Source of the DNA: Tetrahymena thermophila SB210
Lineage: Eukaryota > Ciliophora > Oligohymenophorea > Hymenostomatida > Tetrahymenidae
Length of the DNA: 64,000 nt
Assembly: GCF_000189635.1 (NCBI RefSeq)
Contig: NW_002476376.1
Coordinates: 45,236-109,235, forward strand
Reading direction: 5' to 3'
Below, piece after piece: positions 25,256 to 35,800 of this stretch (its first letter is position 1; every line of letters begins with the position of its first letter). The notes under the pieces are model-generated. The model saw nothing but the letters and a program-made list of their open reading frames with translations, did no database searches and was not told where the DNA came from. Made by a program: the position numbers and the translations under genes.

Positions 25256-25975
25256 TAAATTTATTAGCTTGTTTATTTTAACTCATAGAAAATAGATATG
25301 CAATTAATAAATTAAAATCAATAAATTAGGTAATCGTAAATACTAAAAATGTAATTTTATCTCGACTAACTATTATGTCTAATCAATATTAATCTATTTA
25401 TAATTTTTTTAAAAGGATATTTGGTATATTAAATGTAAATATAAGTAAGAAAATATATTGAGACAAAATAAAAAATTTAGTTAGAATACTTGTAGCAATA
25501 AGGAAAATAAATCTGTTGTTTAGATTGTAAAACTAAATTAAAATAATATTAGAAAACTTAGCTATTTCTCTATATTCATAAAAAGGAAATTGGATAATAT
25601 CTAAATAAATAGAGGTAATTCCTCTAAGGTAGTATTTTTAAGTAGTATTTTAATATGAAATACAAATATGAACAATAGAAACGCTTTTTAAACATATCAA
25701 TAATTTTATTAAAGAAAATTTGAAAAAAAAATGTGAATCATCATTTAAAATCATAAGCAATAATTTAACATTAAGATATTAAGATGTGTCAAAATAGGTA
25801 ATAAATAAATGTAAGAAATTCTAAAAAATTCATTTAAAAAAAGTAAATTTTCTAATGGTTATCTTAAAATTTCCCTAAAATTTATATTTTTAAAATATTT
25901 AAAATTAAGTGGATTAATGAATTCCTCTATACATCTTTGAAATGTGTAATTAGAATATTTTTTTTACAGTGGGAC
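25256..25975. repeat. Spacer tail block, copy 4
   Basis: Tail-block landmarks with a hairpin-like ATAGAGG..TTCCTCTA at about 25608-25628. No gene. Confidence 0.65.
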
Positions 25976-26285
25976 AGGAATTTTCAGATGGCCTATATAT
26001 ATATTAATCAGTGGTAGGTAAAAAAGTAATTAGAAGTAATTAAGAAGATAGATTTTGTTAAATTATTAAGTATTGATATTTTTGCTTCATTACAAAAATA
26101 AATAAATAAATAATTAATTTAAATTAATAGTAAGTAGTATTCAATTAACCATTTTTGTAAATAAAAGCATGTAATTATTTTCATAAAATTAATTTTTTTT
26201 TTATTCAGAAACAACAAAAAAATTTTAGAATGTAGATAAATATTATTAATGAAATTAAATGAAGTGTGTAATATAAATTAAATTA
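25976..26285. repeat. Single ~288-bp spacer repeat
   Basis: The boundary AATTTTCAGATGGCCTATAT (about 25979) precedes one unit of the spacer repeat. Confidence 0.7.
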
Positions 26286-27060
26286 ATCAGCTTGTTTATT
26301 TTAACTCATAGAAATACCTACACACAAATATTAAACTAAAATTTATAAATTAAAATCAATAAATTAGGCAATTATATTTACTAAAAATGTAATTTTATCA
26401 CGAATAAATATAATAATGTCTAACCAATATTAATCTATTTGTTTTTTTTTAAGGATATTTGATATATTAAAAGTAAATATAAGTTGAAGATATATTGCTA
26501 CAAAAGATAAAATTTAGGTAGAAAATTTTTGAATTAATTTTATTTAAAGCTTGTTGCAATTATGAAAATCTGTTGTTTAAATTGTAAAACTAAATTAAAA
26601 TAATATTTTTAAGCTTATCTTTTCAACATAATTATAATATTATCTAAATAAAGGATTTTAATACCTCTAAGGTTGATTTTTTAAGTAATATATATCTAAT
26701 TTTTTTTACATCAATTAAAAATATCTTTAGAAGAAACATTTTTTGAGCAAACCAATAATTTTATTAAAGAAAATTTGAAAAAAAAATGTGAATCATCTTT
26801 TATTATCATAAGCAAAAATTTAACATTAAGGTATTAAGATACTGTAATTTAAAACAAAATAATAAAAAATATAAGTTAATTAATTAGTAAAATTTTCAAA
26901 TATGAAGTTTAGGTATTTAAAATTTTATCTCTTTATTCAGTTGAAATTTTATACCAATACAGTGGCTTTTTGTAGGTTTTGTATTAAAAAAGGTTTTTGA
27001 TCTTTTGTTAGTATAAAAAAATTTTTTTTTCTTGATTATTTTTAAATTCTTTTACAGATT
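26286..27060. repeat. Spacer tail block, copy 5
   Basis: Tail block with the degraded hairpin AAAGG..CCTCTAAGG at about 26649-26672, then unassigned A/T-rich DNA. No gene. Confidence 0.6.
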
Positions 27061-27619
27061 TGAATGAAATAGATTTCTTAAAAGGATATGTTAGTATTAA
27101 TAATTAGTAATAACTTACCTCTTTGATTTGTAAGTTTACCTCATTAAAAAGTATTTATGAACGAATAACAAAAATTTTGAATAATTTTTTACTTTACATT
27201 TAATACAATACATCAATATCTCTTTACAAGATTGCTATTTGAGGAATTTTATTTAGTTATAGTCAATAAGGTTTTAGTTGAATTAAAAATTTTTTATAAT
27301 TATAAAAAAATGAAATTAACAATAGGTTTTGAACCTAACAAAATCAATTAAAAGATAAAAAATGCTTAATTAAATATTTAATTTTTTTGATGAATTATTA
27401 TTTCATTTAAACAACTTTTACTTAAAAAATTTGAGAATCTTCTAAGCTTGTTTATCAGAAATTAAAAATTAATTAAAATTACTTTTCATAATTTGTGGTT
27501 TTTAAATATCTTTTTTTTTGAAAATAAACTTAAGAATTAAAATGAGTAATGACACACGTATTAACAATAATTATACAGAAAAAATAAAAATACAGTTTAT
27601 TTATTTATTTATTTTAGAT
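27061..27619 (-). repeat. Conserved block downstream of i-antigen gene 5
   Basis: Landmarks TTTGATTTGTAAGTTTACC (about 27123) and AGGTTTTGAACCTAAC (about 27324). It ends in a short TTTA run before the stop codon. Confidence 0.65.
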
Positions 27620-28543
27620 TCAGAATAAACACAATAAAATAAAAATGAGTGATATAAATAGAGTGTTTATTGAGCCACTACTAGTAGTGATAGAACATGA
27701 ACTGATACCATCTGTAGGACCAGATGTTCCTTATGGGCATACACAAGCAGTTACAGCAGTAGATCCAGCTGGAGAGGTACGATTATTAGTGCAAGGAGTG
27801 CAAGAAGTAGCACCTTAAGCAGAGTAAGTATTAACAGCACATTTATTACAACCTGACCCATTACCATCTGTATCAAAAGATGATACACTATATGAGCCAG
27901 CAGGACAGGCCTTAAGAGTACAAGCAGATTAATCTGTTCCTTTTGTTTAAGTATTAGGAGTTGATGTACCTGCATTACAAGAAGTACATCCAGTTCCAGA
28001 TCCATCTGTACCAAATCCTGAGGAGGAATAGTTACCTTTAGCGCATGCTTTAAGATTAACAGTACAAACAGATTAATCTGTTCCTATAGTTTAAGTATTA
28101 GGAGTTGATGTACCTGCATTACAAGAAGTACATCCAGCTCCAGATCCATCTGTATCTAATCCTGAGGCAGAATAGCTACCTTAAGCACATGCTTTAAGAG
28201 CAATATTACAAGCTAATGGACTTGATCCTTAAGTAGAAATATCAGCAGTTGTTGTACCTGGAGGGCAATTTTAACAAGGTGATCCATTTATGGCTAAATC
28301 AAAACCCGTTTAACTATATGTTCCTTTAGGACATGAATTAACTGTACATACAGTTGAATCATTTCCAGAGGTTTACACACCAACTGTACATTTTCCACGC
28401 GGGCAGCTAGAACATGGGCCAGATTAGGCTGTGCCACTAGGGCTATATGAACAAAGAGGACAGGGAGAAGGAGGAGGAGGAACAGAAAGAACAACTTATA
28501 AGAAGCATAATACTGCTATAAAAGCAAATAATTATTTATTCAT
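27620..28543 (-). CDS. Immobilization-antigen-like GPI-anchored surface protein 5 (307 aa)
   Basis: Single exon, ATG at 28543 to TGA at 27620-27622, 308 codons. The signal peptide MNKQLFAFIAVLCFLQVVLS uses TAA for Gln at two positions. A VPPPPSPCPLC junction leads to a Cys domain in which Cys spacing is kept but most other residues differ from copies 1-4 (GKCTVGVQTSG, TYSQTGFDLAINGSPC). Two ~48-aa repeats follow, then the shared C-terminal Cys domain and GPI-type tail. It is the most diverged paralog in the N-terminal domain and the outermost one, while its C-terminus stays nearly identical to the others. Confidence 0.9.
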
Positions 28544-28730
28544 TTACTAATGTTTAAGGTTTAGTAATTTAATTAATTAATTAATTATTATTTAATTTAT
28601 TAATTATTTTTAATTATTTAAGTACCAAACATTTGTTAAAATTGTCTAATTATTTTGATTAATTAAATATCTAATTACCTGTTTTTATATTTATTTTAGA
28701 TCTATTTTCAAAAAATGTGATATTTCAAAT
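28544..28730. promoter_or_regulatory. Conserved 5' leader region of i-antigen gene 5
   Basis: A/T-rich leader with GTACCAAACATTTGTTAAAA (about 28621), a diverged form of the landmark shared by the other copies. Confidence 0.4.
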
Positions 28731-28830
28731 TAATTGGGAGAAAAGTTACAATCGGAGCGTTTTAAGGCAAATATGTTTGAAGTCTGACCTTCCCTGCTAA
28801 ATTTTTTCTCTATCCAATCATTTTCAGATG
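28731..28830 (-). promoter_or_regulatory. Upstream inverted-repeat element, copy 5
   Basis: Left arm GGGAGAAAAGTTACAATCGG (28736-28755) plus AGCG, and core TTTGAAGTCTGACCTTCCCT. The right arm is shortened to CTATCCAATCATTTT and joins directly to the spacer-repeat boundary CAGATGACC. Confidence 0.5.
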
Positions 28831-29420
28831 ACCTATATATTAATTAGTGGTAGGTAAAAGATTAATTAGAAGTAATTAAGAAGATTAATTATTTAAAATT
28901 AAAAGTATTGATATTTTTACATCTTATTTTTTAACAATAAAATTATAAATAATTAAAATTAATAATAAAAGTATGTAATTAACCATTTTTGTAAATAAAA
29001 GTATGTAATTATCTTCATAAAATCAATTTATTTTTATATTCAGAAACAAAAAAATATTTAGAAAGGAAGATATTATGAATGAAATTAATAGATGTAAGTA
29101 AGATAAATTAAATTAATTAATTAATCAGTATGTTTATTAATAGCCTGAATTTAAAAAAGTAATTAGAACTAATTAAGAACATTGATTTTGTTAAAATGTA
29201 AAGTATTGATATTTTTACATCTTATTGTCTAATAATAAAATTATAAATAATTTAAGTTAATAGTAAGTAGTATTCAATTAACAATTTTTGTCAATCATTG
29301 CATGGAATTATTTTCATAAAATTATTTTATTTTTATATTCAGTAACAAAAAAAATTTTTGTGGTATTTAGATATTATGAATGAAATTAAATGATGTCAGT
29401 AAGGTAAATTAAATTAATCA
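28824..29420. repeat. Two tandem copies of the ~288-bp spacer repeat
   Basis: Boundary CAGATGACCTATATATTAAT, then units near 28860 and 29145. Confidence 0.75.
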
Positions 29421-30035
29421 GATTATTTATTTTAGCTTACAGAAAATAACAATACAAATATACAACTAAAATCAAAAAATTACGCAATCATAAATACTAA
29501 AAATGTAATTTTATCATGACTAAATATTATGTCTAATCAATATTAATCTATTCATATTTTTTTTTTTAAAGGATATTTGATATATTAAATCAAAATATAA
29601 ATTGAGATAATATATTGACACAAAATAAATAATTTAGGTTGAATATTTTTGAATTAGTTTTATTTATAGTTTGTAGTAATATAGAGAATCTGTTGTTTAG
29701 ATAGCAAAAGAAAAACTAGCTTTTCAATACAATTATAAAAAGAAAATTGGATTATATCTAAATAGAGGATTTTAATGCCTCTAAGGTAGTATTTTTAAAT
29801 AGTATCTAATTTTTTAATGATGAAATAAAAATATCAAAAGAAGAAACATTTTTTGAGCAAATGAATAATCTTATTAAAGAAAATTTGAAAAAAAAATGTG
29901 AACACAATTATTTATCAAAAGCAAAAATTTAACATTAGGATATTAAAAATACTGTAATAATAGGTAATAAATAAATGTAAGAAATTCAAAAAATTAATTT
30001 GAAAAAAGTTTATTGTATTATTTTTTTACAGTGGG
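29421..30035. repeat. Spacer tail block, copy 6
   Basis: Tail block with the hairpin TAGAGG..GCCTCTA at about 29763-29782. No gene. Confidence 0.65.
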
Positions 30036-30535
30036 ACATGAATTTTCAGATGATCAAAATATTAATCTGCGGTAGGTAAAAAATTAATTAGAAGTAATTA
30101 GGAAGATTGATTTTGTTAATATATTAAGAAAATATATTTTTACATCTTTTTCCTAATAATAAAATTTTAAATAAATTAAGTTAATAGTAAGCACAATTCA
30201 TTTAACCATTTTTGTCAATAATAGCATATAATTATTCATGAAATTAATTTATTTTAATATTCAGCAACAAATAAAAAATTTTGAAATGTAGATAGATATT
30301 AAGAATAAAATTTATAGATGTAAGTAAGATAAATTAAATTAATCAGATTATTTATATCTTAAATTAAAAAAAAGTAATTTGAACTAATTAAAAAGATCGA
30401 CTTTATTAAAATAAAAAGAATAGATATGTTTACATCATACATTCTAATAGTAAGATTATAAATGCAACAAAAAAATTTTGGAATGTAGATAAATATTATG
30501 AATGAAATTAAATGATGTCATTCAGTCAGTTAGAT
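30036..30535. repeat. Two diverged ~288-bp spacer repeats
   Basis: Boundary ATTTTCAGATGATCAAAATA (about 30041) with units near 30075 and 30360. The second is internally deleted. Confidence 0.65.
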
Positions 30536-31190
30536 AAATTAAATTAAACAAGTTATTTATTTTAACTGATAAAAAATACATATGCAAATATTAAACTAAA
30601 ATTAATAAATTATAATCAATAAATTAAGCAATCATAAATACTAAAAGTTTTATCACGGTTAACTATTATATCTAATCAATATTAATCTATTTACTTAAAT
30701 TTTTTAACGATATTTAATATATTAAATGTAAATAAATATAAGTTGAGAAAATGTATTGCAACAAAATAATAAATTTAGGTATAAAATTTTTGAATTAATT
30801 TTATTTACAGCTTGTTGTAATAAGGAAAATCTATTGATCAGATAGTAAAACTAAATTAAAATAATATTAGAAAATTTATATTTTGAATATAATTATAAAA
30901 AAAATTGAATAATATATAAATAGAGATTTTAATACCTCTAAGATAGTATTTTTAAGTAGTATCTAATTTTTTTTAAGATAATATAAATATATCTTTAAAG
31001 AAACATTTATTGAGCAAATCAATAATTTTGTTAAAGAAAATTTGAGAAAAAAATGTGAATCATAATTTATTATCATAAGCAAAAATTTAACATTAAGATG
31101 ATGTAATAAATAATAGGTAATAATTGTAATAAATTCGAAAAAATTCATTTGAAAAAAGTAAACTTTCACTTTTTTTGCCAAAGAATTCAA
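30536..31190. repeat. Spacer tail block, copy 7
   Basis: Last tail block of the array, with hairpin-like AATAGAG..CCTCTAAG at about 30919-30942. The short frame at 30963-31190 is chance; the same region in other copies is not open. Confidence 0.65.
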
Positions 31191-32509
31191 AAATAACTAT
31201 TTATTTTTCAAAATTATTTTTTAATAATAAATCTATTAACAAAAAATAAAATATATTTATAAACTAAATATTATTTGATTTATTCAAAGAATTTATTTTA
31301 ATTTTTTAGCATCTTGCTACTTCATAGTGAGTAAAATAAATGTCACAAATATAGAAAATTTTTTTTTCTTTTCGAATTATATATTGTATATAAGGTAGAC
31401 ACCAGTTTTAATATAGCTGCACCAAGAAAAAATTTCACAACTAAATAATATCTTCTTAATGAAATATGATCATAATTTTTTATATTTTTAATATCAACCT
31501 ATATCTAAAGATTATGAATATAGAGTTAATAAGGAGTGCTTCCGTCATTGATAGTATATTAATAAAAATTATTGAACATTAAAACATTAAAAATAATTCT
31601 AATTATTTACAATTACAGGTGAATATAATAAATAAAAAATTTCTTTTTTTTCAAAATAATTGTTGATAACAATATTTTATCAACTCTAATATACGAATAT
31701 TTGAAAAATTCATTAAAGGAAGAGATGTCGATTTTAAACACTAAGTTTTGAATATAGCATAAAAATTTAGAGAGAGTACAGAGATTACTTAGTGATAATT
31801 TAAGGATTAGGTATGAAAAGTAAGATAATTTATTAAGGATAATCCTTATTTATATATCGCTTTTATTTGTGAGTAAACAAAGATTTCATGAAGCTCAATT
31901 TAACGAAATTTAATTGATGATCTCAATAAAAAATCATTTTAAGCACAACTAATCCTTCATTATCTAAATGAAGATTAGAAATAAAACAGAGCATATATGA
32001 TTGAAGTTATCTAGATTGATTTAAATTTTATGATATATTTAATCTCATCTTTTAAAATTGATACATTATGAAATTTATAATTTTTTAACTGATAACTTTT
32101 TATATAATTTCATAATTATTTGAAATAAATTTTCATATTTATTATAATTTTTTATTATTAAATTTAAATTTTATCATTATACTTAATTTCATATGATACA
32201 TTGTGAATTTTTTAATTTATTAATTTTTTAAATTCTATGATTATTTGAAATTTTTATATTTTTTATAAATTATTAAGTTTCATATACCGTACGTAAATCC
32301 TCAATAAGGTTTGCTTGCGATCGAGATAGCGAGGAGGGTCAAAAAACTCACTATCACAAAAAATTATTTTAGTTTTCAGAATTATTACTATAAAAAATAA
32401 AATATGGGGTGGGGGGAAAATGTTTTTACTAACAGTGTTTAAATATTGTTCATTAATACATTAATCCTCAATAAAATTTTACATGGATATAATCTAATAT
32501 TAATATGGT
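31191..32509. other. Right border of the antigen array, A/T-rich
   Basis: 31191-31440 still resembles the end of spacer 1 (12060-12310, with TAGCATCTTGCTACTTCATA). A 47-codon coding-like stretch at about 31651-31793 has no visible start or partner exon. An AAGGATAATCCTT palindrome lies near 31838. A short G+C-richer patch is at 32285-32345 and a G-rich run at 32405-32418. No gene can be assigned. Confidence 0.5.
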
Positions 32510-32625
32510 AAAAGAGCTGAAAGGGTGTTAATTAGTTAAAACACGTTTTAAATAGAAATATTAATATTAATGATGAATAATTCACTAACTTTTTTGTGAT
32601 ATTTCTTCCTAAAAGCAAATTTATA
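32510..32625 (+). promoter_or_regulatory. LRR2 5' flank, shared with LRR3 and an orphan copy
   Basis: Contains CGTTTTAAATAGAAATATTA, CTAACTTTTTTGTGATATTT and CTTCCTAAAAGCAAAT. It lies about 240-360 bp before the first recognised LRR2 exon and aligns with the region upstream of LRR3. It probably includes the promoter or an unrecognised first exon. Confidence 0.5.
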
Positions 32626-32866
32626 AATTTATTTATATTTGATAATTATTAAAATTAATTTTTTCTTTTTATCCATTAATTAGTAATAAAATTGAATTAG
32701 TTTTTAAATATACTTATAATTAACTAAATTTCAATTAATTGTTATTCAGTATTTTTGAAAAAAATAAATAAATGATAAAATAGCAAAAATATTTTAACAA
32801 TATAGAAGAAGTAAATATTTATAATGTTATTAATATCTTTTAAATTTACTTTAATTTATTAAAAAG

Positions 32867-35800
32867 TTTTTAAATTCTTCACTATAATCTCATTTGGTAC
32901 TCCATATTTCTCTGTGGTATATTTAGTTTATTAATATTATTATTAAAGTCATTTTATTTAATAATTTTCAAGTTATTTACTAAATTTTTTCTTTTAGAAA
33001 TTCTCATCAATATTTATTTATTCATTTTTATTTATATAAATAATTTAATTATTTATTTTATCTTAATTTTCATTTTCAACTTTTTTCATTTCTTATTATT
33101 TTTTATTATTTCTTCATTTATTTTTTCATTCTGATTTACTAATTAATTATATTTTTTTCTTCAATATTCAAAAAGTTACAATCGTATTGGTGCAATTGCT
33201 ACATCAGGCTTAGGTACTGCTTTAGCAAATTGTAATAATCTCTTAGATTTGACGCTTGATCTTAGGTACTAATAGTTTTGGATATTGCCATCTTTTTTAA
33301 TATAAAAAAGGATATAAAACAAAATAACACTTTTTATTTTATAAAATTTTTATTAATAATAATATTTCTAATTAATTTTTATTTTAACTGAAATAAAATC
33401 AAAATAGTAAGTAAAATTTACTTAATTTATTTTCTAGTATCTTTTAAAAATCAATCTCAACTAAGATTCAGATTTTAATCTTAAATTTTTATGAGATTTA
33501 AAAAAAATTTCATTTATTAATTATTTAATTTCAAAATACTTTCATTTATTTTATAAAGCAAAAATAAATACTTCTTTTTTTATAATAATATTTAAGAAAA
33601 AAGGTAAAAAATTAATTAAAATTTGCAATAATTTTTTTTTATTTTTAATAATTTACTAAAAAGGAAATATTTTACTTATTAAATAATAAATATTTCCTTT
33701 TAAAATAATTCAGCATATATATATGTATTAGAAAATCAAAATCTATTCTAAATAAATAAAATTAATATCTGAAATTACATTTAAATTTAAAAATTAAAAA
33801 AAAAATGTAATAAAAATAAATAAAAAATTATTTATTCAATTAATTAAACTACTTTAGAGCAAATAAATCTATGAATAAAATTCTTAATTTTCCCCATCTA
33901 CAAAAATTTAATTAATACCTGGAAGTGCTATATTTTCTTTTTAACTTACTAAATAATATTTTTTTCTTCAATAATTAAAAAGAGGAACTTAGATTGGTGC
34001 AATTGGTGTATCAGGCTTAGGTTCTGCTTTAGCAAGTTGTATTAATCTCTTAAATTTGACACTAGATCTTAGGTATAAAATATTTTATTTGTTTTGGAAA
34101 TTGCGATCTTTATTAATATAAAAATGAATATCAAATAATATAACTCTTTTAATTTATTATTAAACTTTTTATTTGAATTATTATTCTTTATGTTTTTAAA
34201 TTCTTCTTGTTTTTCTTTGCTTCTTTGCTAATTTAACTTATTTTTTTATTTTTCAACTTTTGATTTTGTTATAAATGAGTTCATTCATTTCTTATTATTT
34301 ATTTCACATCGTTTCTTCATTTTTTTTTTCTAACTAGATATTTTTTTGTTCTAAATTTAAAAAGTGGAAATTTAATAGATACAATTGCTGTACTAGGCTT
34401 GGGTTCTGGATTAGCAAAATGCACTAACCTCTCAAATTTGACACTTACTCTTTAGTAAATTTTTAGTTTTGAATAAAATGAATTTAAAAAAATATAACTA
34501 ACTCTTTTAATTTATTAGTAACATTTTTTTATTTTCAACTTTTGCATTTTTTATTTAGTTTTTCTTCATTTTTTATTTCTAACTAACTAACTAGTTAACT
34601 AATTAATTAATTATATTTTTTTCTTGAATATTTAAAAAGTTCTAATTAAATTGGTGATGATGGTGCTTCAGGCTTAGGTTCATCTTTAGCAATGTGCACT
34701 AACCTCTCAAATTTAACACTTGATCTTGGGTAAAAATAGTTTATTTGTTTGAATATTATAGAAAAAAAATGAATTTAAAACAATTTAACTCTTTTAATTT
34801 ATTAATAACTTATTATTTGATTTTTTTAATTTTTATTCTACTTCTTTTTTTATCTTTCAATGTTTATTTTACTAATTTTTTTTATTTTTACTTTTTCTTT
34901 TATTTTTAATTAATTATTTTTTTATTATTTCATTATGTATAAATTAATTAATTATATTTTTTTCAAAGTCGCAATAATATTAGTGATTAAGGTACATCAG
35001 GCTTAGGTTCTGCACTAGCAAAATGCACTAATCTCTCAAATTTAACACTATAAATTCGGTAAAAACAGTTTATTTGTTTTGGATAAAGTGATATTTTTTA
35101 ATTTAAAAAAATGAATTTAAAACAAAATAACTCTTATAATTTATTTGTAAGTTTTTTATGTTGTTTATTTTTCTTTACTTTTTTTTATTCTGCTTATATA
35201 TTTTTTCTTTCTTTGTTAATTTAACTAATATTTATTTTCATTTTTCTACTTTTGCTTTTATTAATAATTAATTAATTCAATTGTTTCTTCATTTTTTCAT
35301 TCAAACCAACTAATTAATATTATTTTTTTCTTCAATATTTAAAAAGCGAAAATTAAATTGGTGCAATTGGTGGATCAGATTTAGGTTATGGTTTAGCAAA
35401 GTGCACTAATCTTTCAAATTTGACGCTTCAACTTCGGTAAAAAAAGTTTATTTATTTTGGTTATTGGGATATTTTTAATTTAAAAAAATGAATTTAAAGC
35501 ATATATTGTTATCTCTTTTTTCGATTTATTTTTCTTTTTCTCTTTAATTATGCTCATGTTTTTTTTTATTTGTTAATTTAACTAATTTTTTATTTTCAAC
35601 TTTTGTATTTATTATTAATTAATTAATTTTTATTATTTCATTTTGTTGTTTCTAATTTTTTCCATCTAGCTAACCTATTAATTTTATTTTTTTCTTCAAT
35701 ATTTAAAAAGTTGCAATTAAATTGGTGCAATTGGAGCATCAGTCTTAGGTTCTGCTTTAGCAAATTGCATTAAACTCTCAAATTTGACACTTCAACTTCA

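Noticed and set aside
8974-28494. Several standard-code frames rich in Leu and Val inside the antigen genes
   Set aside because: They are off-frame readings of the Cys-repeat genes; the correct frame in the ciliate code explains every copy from ATG to TGA.
33266-33982. A missing LRR exon in the long second intron of LRR2
   Set aside because: No remnant of the repeat-exon core could be found in the 717 nt, so the length is more simply explained by intron growth or a complete loss.
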